DNA of 10,928 nt from Gammaproteobacteria bacterium (GCA_030593785.1 JAUVGM010000039.1:1-10928); one strand, 5' to 3'; positions 1-7,229 are shown, numbered from the stretch's first letter. Numbers and translations are program-made. Notes: generated from the sequence alone by a model not told the origin.

Positions 1-2757
1 ACTGGCAATTGAACTATCACCTAAGTCAGCCAATTCAATATTGATCCCGGTATTTCCAGCAAAAGCCATTTCACATACCGTGGCCAGTAAGCCACCATCC
101 GAACGGTCATGATAGGCAAGCAATAAGCCTTTCTTATTTAATTTTTGTATAACGCTAAAGAAGCTCTTCAAACTATTGGCATCATTTAAATCTGCACTAT
201 GATGACCAAGCTGTTTATACACTTGCGCCAAACAGGTTGCGCCTAATCTGTTTTTACCTTTACCTAAATCAATCAGGATTAAATTACTGTCACCTAAGTC
301 TGTGCGTAATTGCGGTGTTAGTGTTTTTGAAACATCTTCAACAGGTGCAAAGGCAGAAATAATGAGTGATAAAGGTGCCGTGACTGAATGAGTTGTATCG
401 CCTTCATCCCACACTGTTTTCATCGACATGGAATCTTTTCCAACAGGAATCGCGATTCCCAGTTTTGGACAAAGTTCTTCGCCAACAGCTTTAACAGCAT
501 CATATAAACCAGCATCTTCACCCGGATGTCCTGCAGGTGCCATCCAGTTTGCAGATAACACCATGTCGCTGATTTTATTTATACGCGCAGCTGCGATATT
601 CGTGATCGCTTCACCCACGGCCATACGTGCAGATGCTGCATGATCCAACAAAGCAACCGGTGTACGTTCACCCATCGCCATGGCTTCACCTTTTAAGGTG
701 TCATAGGCTGCTGCTGTTACAGCAACATCTGCCACTGGAACTTGCCAAGGGCCAACCATCTGGTCACGCGCAACCATGCCCGTTACGGTACGATCGCCAA
801 TGGTAATTAAAAAGTTTTTCGACGCTACTGTTGGCAGTGCTAATACTCGTTTTACTGCTTCTGGAATTTTAATCTCGTCTAGAGAAAATTCAGTTTTTGC
901 TACTGGGTGGTGTTTCACATCACGGCGCATTTTTGGCGGTTTGCCTAAAAGCACATCCATCGGCATATCGATTGGCGTATTGTCAAAATGGCCATCACCA
1001 ACAATAAGGTTTTGCTCTTTTGTCGCTTCCCCAACAATAGAGAACGGGCAGCGTTCACGCTCACAAATAGCGCTAAAAGAGTCGATATTCACTGAACTAA
1101 CAGCTAAAACATAGCGTTCTTGAGCTTCATTACACCAGATTTCCATCGGTGCCATACCTGGCTCATCATTTGGTATTAAACGCAGCTCAAATTTGCCACC
1201 ACGACCACTGTCGTTCACAAGCTCAGGTAAGGCATTGGATAAACCACCGGCTCCTACATCGTGAATACTAATAATAGGGTTTTGATCACCCAATTGCACA
1301 CAAGTATCGATCACTTCCTGAACCCGACGTTCAATTTCCGGATTGCCACGCTGTACCGAGGCAAAATCTAAACTTTCATGACTATCACCCGATGCCATGG
1401 ATGAAGCCGCACCGCCCCCCAAACCAATCAACATCGCAGGGCCACCTAAGACAACAATTTGTGAACCGGGTGGAATGTCATTTTTATCGACATGATCTTC
1501 GCGAATATTGCCCAGACCACCGGCCAACATGATCGGCTTGTGATATCCACGTACTTCTTCACCGGCAAAGCTAGTCACTTTTTCTTCGTATGTTCTGAAA
1601 TAACCACAAATATTTGGACGGCCAAATTCATTATTAAATGCTGCGGCACCGATGGGCGCTTCCAACATAATATCGAGAGCTGAAACAATTCGACCCGGTT
1701 TGCCAAAATCGGTTTCCCACGGCTGAGGCGATGCGGGTAATTTTAAATTTGATACAGAATAACCACTGAGTCCTGCTTTTGGTTTAGAGCCACGACCGGT
1801 TGCGCCTTCATCACGAATCTCACCACCTGAACCTGTTGCCGCGCCCGGGAAAGGTGCAATCGCGGTGGGATGATTATGGGTTTCAACCTTCATTAATATA
1901 TGAATATTTTCTTCATGATATTCATATTGATGACTGTGCGGTTCAGCAAAAAAACGCCCTGCTTTTGAGCCCTTCATTACCGCTGAATTATCGTGATAAG
2001 CCGATAAGACTCCACCGGGATTTTTCTGGTGTGTATTTCGAATCATGCCAAACAACGATTTTTTCTGCTCTTTGCCATCAATCACAAAGTCTGCATTAAA
2101 GATTTTATGCCGGCAATGCTCTGAGTTCGCCTGAGCAAACATCATGAGCTCGACATCAGTCGGATTACGATTCATGGTCTTGAAATTTTCTACCAGGTAG
2201 TCAATTTCATCTTCAGCCAGCGCCAAACCTAAATCTGTATTCGCTTTTACCAGAGCATCTCGACCGCCGAGTAAAATATCGATACTTTGTAATGGTGCCG
2301 GCTCGGCATGGTGAAATAATCGTTCAGCCTCATCAACATCCGAAAAAACCGATTCCGTCATGCGGTCATAAAGTAATGCGCTTATGGTATTCCAATCAGA
2401 GCTATCCAGTGAGTTGCCACTTACTACTTTATATAAAATACCACGTTCAATCCGACGTACATCTTTTAAACCACAATTATGGGCAATATCACTGGCTTTA
2501 CTCGACCAGGGCGAAATCGTTCCCGGACGCGGTATAACAAGAAATACACTCGCATTTGCCACTTCAGAATGAGATTCAGTATGTAGTAAAGAATCCAGAA
2601 CGGCTTTTGCATCAGAATCGAGTGTTTTATCGACATCAACAAAATGCATGAAGCTTGCGTGTATTTCAGTAACAGCAGGCACCACCGATTGGAGAGATGT
2701 TAAAAGTTTATTTTTACGAAAGTCAGAGAGGGCAAAACCGCCGGGCAATTGCAGCAT
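1..2757 (-). CDS. purL: Phosphoribosylformylglycinamidine synthase (FGAR amidotransferase), 3'-truncated by window edge
   Basis: PurL catalyses the fourth step of de novo IMP synthesis: FGAR + ATP + glutamine to FGAM, in the cytosol. The frame is open for 919 codons from ATG 2757 to base 1 without a stop. The N-terminus (MLQLPGGFALSDFRKNKLL) aligns in pattern with E. coli PurL, which supports this start although the Shine-Dalgarno is weak. The FGAM-synthase signature VETHNHPT is at residues 291-298, followed by GAATGSGGEIRDEGATGRG. A glycine-rich stretch (GGPAMLIGLGGGAASS) and IHDVGAGGLSNALPEL follow, and VGKDSMSMKT lies in the second AIRS-like half. This is the large single-chain form of Gammaproteobacteria (about 1,290 residues), so roughly the last 370 residues, including the glutaminase domain with its catalytic Cys, lie outside the window. 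It faces away from the signalling operon and is probably unrelated to it. Base composition looks less A+T-rich than the operon to its right. Confidence 0.97.
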   Translation of the reverse strand, partial: MLQLPGGFALSDFRKNKLLTSLQSVVPAVTEIHASFMHFVDVDKTLDSDAKAVLDSLLHTESHSEVANASVFLVIPRPGTISPWSSKASDIAHNCGLKDVRRIERGILYKVVSGNSLDSSDWNTISALLYDRMTESVFSDVDEAERLFHHAEPAPLQSIDILLGGRDALVKANTDLGLALAEDEIDYLVENFKTMNRNPTDVELMMFAQANSEHCRHKIFNADFVIDGKEQKKSLFGMIRNTHQKNPGGVLSAYHDNSAVMKGSKAGRFFAEPHSHQYEYHEENIHILMKVETHNHPTAIAPFPGAATGSGGEIRDEGATGRGSKPKAGLSGYSVSNLKLPASPQPWETDFGKPGRIVSALDIMLEAPIGAAAFNNEFGRPNICGYFRTYEEKVTSFAGEEVRGYHKPIMLAGGLGNIREDHVDKNDIPPGSQIVVLGGPAMLIGLGGGAASSMASGDSHESLDFASVQRGNPEIERRVQEVIDTCVQLGDQNPIISIHDVGAGGLSNALPELVNDSGRGGKFELRLIPNDEPGMAPMEIWCNEAQERYVLAVSSVNIDSFSAICERERCPFSIVGEATKEQNLIVGDGHFDNTPIDMPMDVLLGKPPKMRRDVKHHPVAKTEFSLDEIKIPEAVKRVLALPTVASKNFLITIGDRTVTGMVARDQMVGPWQVPVADVAVTAAAYDTLKGEAMAMGERTPVALLDHAASARMAVGEAITNIAAARINKISDMVLSANWMAPAGHPGEDAGLYDAVKAVGEELCPKLGIAIPVGKDSMSMKTVWDEGDTTHSVTAPLSLIISAFAPVEDVSKTLTPQLRTDLGDSNLILIDLGKGKNRLGATCLAQVYKQLGHHSADLNDANSLKSFFSVIQKLNKKGLLLAYHDRSDGGLLATVCEMAFAGNTGINIELADLGDSSIAS

Positions 2758-2797
2758 GTGCTTTTAGTCCAGTTGTGAGGTTAAAAGGAAAAATGCG

Positions 2798-2826
2798 ATC
2801 ATACACTATCCCGCTTTTAACGTCAG
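2798..2826 (-). promoter_or_regulatory. Predicted sigma-70 promoter of purL
   Basis: Reading the minus strand, CTGACG (-35, plus 2821-2826) and TATGAT (-10, plus 2798-2803) are separated by exactly 17 bases. The predicted start is near 2791, giving a leader of about 34 bases before the purL ATG. Matches are 4/6 and 5/6. I see no PurR-like operator (ACGCAAACGTTTTCGT-type). Confidence 0.55.
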
Positions 2827-2928
2827 GCCTTTAGCGGTACACCGGACAACAAGTATGAGGCAAAAAGCCATATCAATTCAAAAATCTTGTTTCATCCTAT
2901 ATTTTCCTGATTGATTAAAGAAATACCC

Positions 2929-2954
2929 AAAAGTGTGAACAACGTCACACTTTT
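2929..2954. promoter_or_regulatory. CRP/Vfr-type operator (TGTGA-N6-TCACA)
   Basis: AAAAGTGTGA and TCACACTTTT form perfect 10-bp arms around a 6-base spacer (ACAACG). The core TGTGA-N6-TCACA (2934-2949) matches the consensus of cAMP receptor proteins of the CRP/Vfr family exactly, including the A/T-rich flanks. The centre is 2941.5. A TACTGA hexamer at 2971-2976 would put a start near 2983, about 41.5 bases downstream, which is class II activator geometry for the plus-strand operon. The hairpin could also act as a weak terminator, but its stem is A/T-rich and no gene ends just upstream of it on either strand. Confidence 0.6.
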
Positions 2955-3069
2955 AAAGACACAGAAAAAATACTGATTAAAAACTTAAAGACATTACATG
3001 TGCCTGCCGATAAGTGACGCAAATGGTGATATTGCAAGCTTAAGGCGAACTTATAAATATCAATCGTAA

Positions 3070-3099
3070 TCTATATTGCATTAATAAATGCAATATAGA
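3070..3099. repeat. 13-bp perfect inverted repeat upstream of the operon
   Basis: TCTATATTGCATT (3070-3082) and its exact reverse complement (3087-3099) flank the 4-base centre AATA. The repeat ends 35 bases before the TTG start at 3135. It could be an operator for an unidentified regulator, or a hairpin in the 5' leader. No T-run follows, so it is unlikely to be an intrinsic terminator. Confidence 0.7.
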
Positions 3100-3134
3100 C
3101 ACATAGGATCATTAATGATTTTTCGGGAGTTAAT

Positions 3135-4244
3135 TTGAAAATTAAGGTTGCTTTACATGGCATGGATAAGCGTAGTGAAGATCGCATGTTAAATATATTT
3201 TCGATGAATTTTAAAGGTCAATGTGAATACTCTGATATCGATAATTCAGACACTGTCATCATTGACATGGATGATAAAGATGTAGCCTCCGAATGGACCG
3301 AGTTTAGAGTTAAATACCCTGATGTGCCTGTCATCATATTGGCAAAAAATAATATTGAGTTAATTGGAACGACATATATCTCCAAGCCTGCAAAAATAGC
3401 CGAACTTTTAACCGCGCTAAAAAGTTCAAGCAACAAAGAAATAAGTACAAATCTTAACGAAAATAAAAACACACTCAAAGTCGCTAACGCACTGGAAAGT
3501 CGTGATCAAACACCAACGACGAATAAAGAAACACCCGTATCTTTTGGGATTTTTTATAACCCTGAACAATTTTTACAAGGAAAAATTCTTCACGTTATCA
3601 ATGAAGGTAATAAAATAAAAAAAAGCATGTTTTTAAAATGCTGGAAAGATCATTGGATTGTAACTTTCCCCGGTTCAAACTCTATATTGCAAAATGTAGG
3701 GGATAAAAAAATTAAAACACTTGGCCTGGTTCAGTTGGGAGATGATGGTACTGAACAGTTTTCTTATAGTGAACACCAGTTTTCCGACAATGAAATTTTA
3801 CTCATGGCTGACACACCGACTAACAAAGTAAAACTTACTCTTATAGAACAATTCATCTGGAACCTGACTGTAAAAACCGCACGAGGCCGTGTACCAGAAG
3901 GAACATCATTAGACGACCTATATGTATTACAATACTGGCCAAACCTACCCCGCCTTTTACACATTCCAAATGCGATGCGTATAAGTGCTTTTTGGCTCGG
4001 TAGACCTCAATCTATAAATAATATTATTTTAAAACTAAGTATTCCACTAGAAGATGTTTTAACTTACTTTAGTGCCGCAAGTGCCTCCGGAATACTAAAA
4101 CCCGCAAAACGTAAAGAAGATGAAATGATCATCCCTGATATTGTAATTGTTGATAAAAAGAAACAGGGTATTTTTGCAGCACTGATTAGTAAAGTGAGCA
4201 AAAACATTATACGTAACAAAGATCTGCAGGATGATGGGGAATAA
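3135..4244 (+). CDS. Pseudo-receiver-domain protein with unrecognised C-terminal region, first gene of GTPase operon
   Basis: This 369-residue protein begins at TTG, chosen because GGGAG (3125-3129) sits 5 bases upstream and because the first strand (KIKVALHG) is needed for the fold. Residues 1-95 resemble a response-regulator receiver: Asp44 in VIIDMDD aligns with the phospho-acceptor strand, VPVIILAKN with the beta-4 strand, and Lys84-Pro85 with the conserved KP. The acidic pair after beta-1 is missing and there is no MP after the Asp, so it may not be phosphorylated. A polar, low-complexity linker (about 96-138) leads to a second region of about 200 residues that I cannot assign. It includes an all-beta-looking part with a WIVTFPGSN stretch and a helical part (about 245-325) that could be winged-helix-like. 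No signal peptide or membrane segment is evident. The stop is followed 2 bases later by the GTPase ATG, so the two are translationally coupled. A role as scaffold or input/output partner of the GTPase is inferred from position only. Confidence 0.75.
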   Translation: MKIKVALHGMDKRSEDRMLNIFSMNFKGQCEYSDIDNSDTVIIDMDDKDVASEWTEFRVKYPDVPVIILAKNNIELIGTTYISKPAKIAELLTALKSSSNKEISTNLNENKNTLKVANALESRDQTPTTNKETPVSFGIFYNPEQFLQGKILHVINEGNKIKKSMFLKCWKDHWIVTFPGSNSILQNVGDKKIKTLGLVQLGDDGTEQFSYSEHQFSDNEILLMADTPTNKVKLTLIEQFIWNLTVKTARGRVPEGTSLDDLYVLQYWPNLPRLLHIPNAMRISAFWLGRPQSINNIILKLSIPLEDVLTYFSAASASGILKPAKRKEDEMIIPDIVIVDKKKQGIFAALISKVSKNIIRNKDLQDDGE

Positions 4245-4246
4245 TA

Positions 4247-4819
4247 ATGTTTGATAAAGGTGCACACAAAATAATCTTTACTGGTCCCGTCGGCTCGGGT
4301 AAATCAACTGCAATTAATTCTATTAGTGATGTTGCTGTCATATCAACAGAAGAAAGAGCAACCGATGATGTTAAAAATCGAAAAGAAACAACAACCGTCG
4401 CGCTTGATTATGGAATGATAAAACTAGGTCAGGGTGAAAATATTCACATATATGGAACACCGGGACAGGAACGATTCAATTTCATGTGGGATATTCTGGT
4501 AGAAAATGCCATTGGCATTATTATACTTGTTGATAACGCAAATACTGCCCCACTTAATGATTTAAGTTTTTTTCTTAAAACATTTAATCACTTTATAAGT
4601 AATAGTGCTATTGCTGTCGGTATTACACGAACAGACTTAGGTGGAGGTCCATCATTAGCTGATTATCATCGTGTATTAAATGACTTTAATATTAACCCTC
4701 CTGTATTTGAAGTTGATGGAAGAAAGAAAAGTGACATCAGTATGCTTATTCAAGCATTACTGTTTAGTCTGGATCAAAGTTTCAATGAAACTACAGAGCA
4801 AGATGATATTACAGCATGA
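4247..4819 (+). CDS. Ras-like small GTPase of the MglA/CvnD (prokaryotic Rup-type) group
   Basis: The protein has 190 residues, the usual length for single-domain bacterial small GTPases. G1/P-loop is GPVGSGKST (13-21). Switch I is TTTVALDYG, with Thr50 the likely Mg-coordinating residue. G3/switch II is GTPGQERF (70-77), with Gln74 in the Ras Gln61 position and Gly70 replacing the usual Asp. G4 is TRTD (127-130) in place of NKXD, a variation common in bacterial CvnD-like GTPases. VFEVDGRKKSDI near residue 155 occupies the G5 area. It has no lipidation motif or membrane segment. In the known systems (MglA-MglB in Myxococcus, CvnD-CvnB in Streptomyces) such GTPases act with roadblock/LC7 proteins, three of which are encoded within 4 kb here. 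The gene is coupled to its upstream neighbour and its stop overlaps the next start (ATGA, 4816-4819), so all three are very probably one transcript. What process it controls is not visible. Confidence 0.9.
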   Translation: MFDKGAHKIIFTGPVGSGKSTAINSISDVAVISTEERATDDVKNRKETTTVALDYGMIKLGQGENIHIYGTPGQERFNFMWDILVENAIGIIILVDNANTAPLNDLSFFLKTFNHFISNSAIAVGITRTDLGGGPSLADYHRVLNDFNINPPVFEVDGRKKSDISMLIQALLFSLDQSFNETTEQDDITA

Positions 4820-6144
4820 GTGAATATATCCTTGAATTAGAAGAGTATGGCGTTGCCTTCGGCGAAAAAATAATTTTAAGCAGTGTTAATCTTAAAGTAC
4901 CTGTAGTGGGAAATGTTGTATTACTTGGCCCTTCTGGTATAGGAAAATCAACCTTATTTCGTTCTATATGTGGCATTAATTATGCTAACCCTTCGTTTAG
5001 AACCTGGGGAAAGGCGCGCTACCTGGGTGAAGAACTAAATGCAGATATGGCAGAACGCCCGGCGCTGGTTTCTCAAAACGTAAAGTTAATGATGTCTTCC
5101 ATTCTGGAAAATGTCATTTTTAATTTACCTGAGCGCAGTGTCTTACAAAAAAACCAACAAATTGATATTGCCAGTCGCTTACTTGAACAAGCCAATTTAG
5201 CTGATTTAGCCTCACGACTTAACGACAATGTAATTGATCTGTCGCTTGGGCAACAACGTCATCTTGCAATCTTAAGAACAGCAGTGGCAAACCCAAAGTT
5301 AATTTGCATTGATGAACCCACAACCGGACTTGAAGATAACTATGTTGATACGTTATTAAAGTATATTTCAGAAATCTCTGAACGTCGTGCGGTGATGACC
5401 ATATTACATAACCAGGGACATGCCAAAAAATTAAAAGGCATGGTTGCATTACTCGCAGGCGGCTGGATTCACGAATACAGTATTGATAATGAATTTTATA
5501 ATGATCCAAAATCAAAAGCCGGCAAGCAATTTGTTAAAAGTGGTTCATGTTCGGCACTTGGCCCGGAGGTTGATAAGGAAGCTCTTGAATATATTGATTT
5601 AGATACCGTTGAGATGCCACCGCCTTTACCCAAAGCAGCAAAACAATTTGTGAGCGAAGCACTTGGACCACGAAATTTTGTCTGGTTAAAGAAGGGCATT
5701 CTGGCGGGAACACCGCAACCGGGAATTATGACGGATCTGGATTATGATTTAAAAGCATTGCAGCGCGTTGGCGTCACAAAATTAATTACCTTATTAGAGA
5801 AAGAGCTTGATGCCGAGCACATGAAACAATTTGGCATTGATTGTTTATGGCTCCCAATAAATGATATGGAAGCGCCAACAATAAACGATGCGATCAAGTG
5901 GTGTAAACGAGTAGAAAGTTTTATAGATAATGATGAGGTGACTGCATACCACTGTAAAGCAGGGATGGGCAGAACAGGAACCATGCTAACCGCTCAGCTT
6001 ATTTGGGAAGGTATGGGCGCACTGGATGCACTGGAAAAGGCGCGCAAAATTGAACCCCGCTGGGTTCAGTCGGAGGTGCAGGCAAAGTTTTTAGAAGAAT
6101 TTAGCGATGCTGTTAATAATACCCGCGAAAAAATAACTTCATAA
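4816..6144 (+). CDS. ABC-type ATPase (PstB-like) fused to a dual-specificity-type phosphatase domain
   Basis: The 442-residue protein has two domains. Residues 1-240 are an ABC ATPase: Walker A GPSGIGKST (38-46), Q-loop Gln87, signature LSLGQQ (142-147, Leu replacing the second-position Gly of LSGGQ), Walker B LICIDEP (162-168), D-loop GLED and switch His198. The end of this domain (GGWIHEYSIDNEFYNDP) resembles PstB-type phosphate ABC ATPases. After a proline-containing linker (about 245-285), residues 286-442 form a cysteine-phosphatase domain. HCKAGMGRTG (379-388) gives catalytic Cys380 and Arg386, and Asp350 in PINDMEAPT is the likely general acid. No membrane segment or permease gene is present nearby, so a transporter role is doubtful. 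The start overlaps the GTPase stop by 4 bases. Plausible roles are an ATP-driven switch coupled to dephosphorylation of a protein or small molecule, but the substrate is unknown. Both active sites look intact, so neither half appears to be a relic. Confidence 0.9.
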   Translation: MSEYILELEEYGVAFGEKIILSSVNLKVPVVGNVVLLGPSGIGKSTLFRSICGINYANPSFRTWGKARYLGEELNADMAERPALVSQNVKLMMSSILENVIFNLPERSVLQKNQQIDIASRLLEQANLADLASRLNDNVIDLSLGQQRHLAILRTAVANPKLICIDEPTTGLEDNYVDTLLKYISEISERRAVMTILHNQGHAKKLKGMVALLAGGWIHEYSIDNEFYNDPKSKAGKQFVKSGSCSALGPEVDKEALEYIDLDTVEMPPPLPKAAKQFVSEALGPRNFVWLKKGILAGTPQPGIMTDLDYDLKALQRVGVTKLITLLEKELDAEHMKQFGIDCLWLPINDMEAPTINDAIKWCKRVESFIDNDEVTAYHCKAGMGRTGTMLTAQLIWEGMGALDALEKARKIEPRWVQSEVQAKFLEEFSDAVNNTREKITS

Positions 6145-6247
6145 TACTTGAGTATTTTTCTAAAGTTAAAGGGTACAATGCCGATACCAAATTTTATAGC
6201 TGTAAAGAACAGTTCAATTTATGAATTAATTATAAGGAAACAAAAAA

Positions 6248-6652
6248 ATGTCATTAGATACAGAATTACAAAAAGCCGTTTCAGCAGTACCTGATTGTGT
6301 TGCTGCGGGTGTGGTTGATCTTTCAACAGGTATGCTATTAGCCATTAAAACCGTTGATTCACATCCTAGTGAAGTTATGGATATATTAGCAGCAGCCACT
6401 GCGGATATGTTTCAGGGCAGCAACGTACAAATGATTGAAAATATTTTCAAAAAAGCACGTGGCGTTGAGAATGATGGCCACCACTACTTTCAGGAAATTA
6501 TTGTAAACAGTGACAACTTAGTACACGTTTTTTCTCGTATGAAAGCAAATGAAGAAATTGTTGTCGCATTTGTCTGTCGCAAGAGTGTCAACCTGGGTAT
6601 GGCGTTAACAAAAGTACGTGGTTCCTTGCCTGTATTAGAAGGTGCAATTTAA
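6248..6652 (+). CDS. Roadblock/LC7-like small protein (divergent)
   Basis: The 134-residue protein has an AAGGA Shine-Dalgarno (6234-6238) 9 bases before ATG. It lacks a signal peptide or membrane segment. The pattern is compatible with a divergent roadblock/LC7 fold: an N-terminal helix, then CVAAGVVDLSTGMLLAIKTV (strand-turn-strand with the family's D-x-x-x-G turn), a central helix (MDILAAATADMF), a second strand pair around IIVNSDNLVHVFSRM and EEIVVAFVCRKSVNLGMAL, and a last helix. The final strand resembles the AVATKPGTNLGM segment of the next roadblock protein. It follows the ABC-phosphatase gene by 103 bases on the same strand and ends just before the 40-bp palindromic terminator, so it probably belongs to the same transcription unit, possibly with an internal promoter. 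Roadblock proteins are dimers that bind Ras-like GTPases, which would suit the GTPase upstream. Family assignment is moderate; the coding call is strong. Confidence 0.75.
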   Translation: MSLDTELQKAVSAVPDCVAAGVVDLSTGMLLAIKTVDSHPSEVMDILAAATADMFQGSNVQMIENIFKKARGVENDGHHYFQEIIVNSDNLVHVFSRMKANEEIVVAFVCRKSVNLGMALTKVRGSLPVLEGAI

Positions 6653-6680
6653 ATAACGTTAGGTTATTTTAGTTTTATAG

Positions 6681-6720
6681 AAAGCTGGATGTTATATAGA
6701 TCTATATAACATCCAGCTTT
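6681..6720. terminator. Perfect 40-bp palindrome, probable bidirectional intrinsic terminator
   Basis: AAAGCTGGATGTTATATAGA (6681-6700) is followed at once by its exact reverse complement (6701-6720), 20+20 bases without mismatch. As RNA it would form a stem of about 18 bp with a tetraloop at the centre. The arms start with AAA and end with TTT, giving a short U-tract (TTTATTTATT) on the plus strand. It lies 28 bases after the stop of the roadblock-like gene, the expected place for the operon's terminator. The arms are longer and the G+C content lower than in a typical intrinsic terminator, so another role such as protein binding or mRNA end protection is possible. Confidence 0.7.
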
Positions 6721-6781
6721 ATTTATTCAAAAATTAATAACCGAGTAATTCACTCTGCATTTATGTATAAATAACAAAAAG

Positions 6782-6815
6782 TACATTAAATGTAGTACCA
6801 TTGTGCGTAACACAA
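6782..6815. repeat. Two adjacent short dyads upstream of the second roadblock gene
   Basis: TACATTAAATGTA (6782-6794) is a 6+1+6 palindrome. TTGTG-N5-CACAA (6801-6815) is a second, 5-bp-arm dyad directly after it. They sit 19-52 bases before the ATG at 6834, where an operator would lie. A TATAAA hexamer at 6766-6771 is a possible -10 element without a good -35. Short dyads arise by chance in such A+T-rich DNA, so support is limited. Confidence 0.3.
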
Positions 6816-6833
6816 ACATGTAAGTAACTTGAA

Positions 6834-7229
6834 ATGCCTAAATTAGAAGTTAAAAATACAGATCAAGATCATCAGCTTCAACCGATTCTGAGTGAGCTGA
6901 ATAATATTTCTGACCATATTGAAGCATCAGCAATAATGTCTCGAGATGGTTTAAGTGTTGCATCCGTATTAGGTGATGGTGTTGATCCAGACAGACTGGG
7001 GGCCATGTGTGCTGCTTTACTCGGTTTAGCTGATACAACTGCGCGTGAACTCAATCGTGGTGAATTACACCAGGTTTTAATACATGGCTCATTGGGCTTC
7101 ATGTTAATTACACATGTTGGAGATAAAGCTGTTCTAGCTGTAGCAACTAAACCTGGCACAAATTTAGGTATGGTTTTTCTTGAAACAAAAAAAGCTTCCA
7201 AAAAAATATTAGATATTCTTAATTCATAA
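6834..7229 (+). CDS. Roadblock/LC7 domain protein (MglB/CvnB-like)
   Basis: At 131 residues this is a classical single-domain roadblock/LC7 protein. After an N-terminal helix (about 15-30) comes the strand-turn-strand IEASAIMSRDGLSVAS with the family's D-G turn. It continues with a long helix (RLGAMCAALLGLADTTAREL), strands HQVLIHGSLGFMLITHV and DKAVLAVATK, PGTNLGM and a C-terminal helix. MglB in Myxococcus is a GTPase-activating protein and CvnB in Streptomyces is encoded beside a GTPase, so a partner role for the GTPase at 4247-4819 is a reasonable inference. The ATG has only a weak Shine-Dalgarno. A terminator-like palindrome separates it from the upstream operon, so it is probably transcribed from its own promoter. 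Its stop lies against the stop of the convergent haemoglobin gene, with an overlap of 6 bases, leaving no room for a terminator between them. Confidence 0.9.
   Translation: MPKLEVKNTDQDHQLQPILSELNNISDHIEASAIMSRDGLSVASVLGDGVDPDRLGAMCAALLGLADTTARELNRGELHQVLIHGSLGFMLITHVGDKAVLAVATKPGTNLGMVFLETKKASKKILDILNS

Larger units (their letters stand above)
2758..3134. other. Divergent intergenic region between purL and the signalling operon
   Basis: These 377 bases contain no credible gene on either strand. They hold the purL promoter, a perfect CRP-type dyad (2929-2954), a 13-bp inverted repeat (3070-3099) and a Shine-Dalgarno for the downstream TTG-start gene. The long, A+T-rich stretch with two separate dyads suggests regulated expression of the plus-strand operon. 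No tRNA, riboswitch or small RNA fold was recognised. Confidence 0.8.

Noticed and set aside
428..2572. Several plus-strand open frames of 62-112 codons opposite purL
   Set aside because: They lie antisense to a clearly coding, uninterrupted purL frame, have no Shine-Dalgarno and no recognisable family.
2929..2954. Reading the dyad as an intrinsic terminator
   Set aside because: Divergent genes flank it, so no transcript should end here. The stem is A/T-rich and the core fits a CRP-type operator exactly.
3218..4267. Minus-strand open frames opposite the pseudo-receiver gene
   Set aside because: Shadows of the coding frame; Ser/Leu-rich translations typical of antisense reading, no start signals.
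4816..5550. A conventional ABC transporter
   Set aside because: There is no permease or substrate-binding gene nearby and the ATPase is fused to a phosphatase domain.
6143..6156. Small dyad AATACT-TG-AGTATT followed by T-rich sequence after the ABC-phosphatase gene, as a terminator
   Set aside because: Six A/T-rich base pairs with a two-base loop is too weak to call. Read-through into the roadblock-like gene is more likely.
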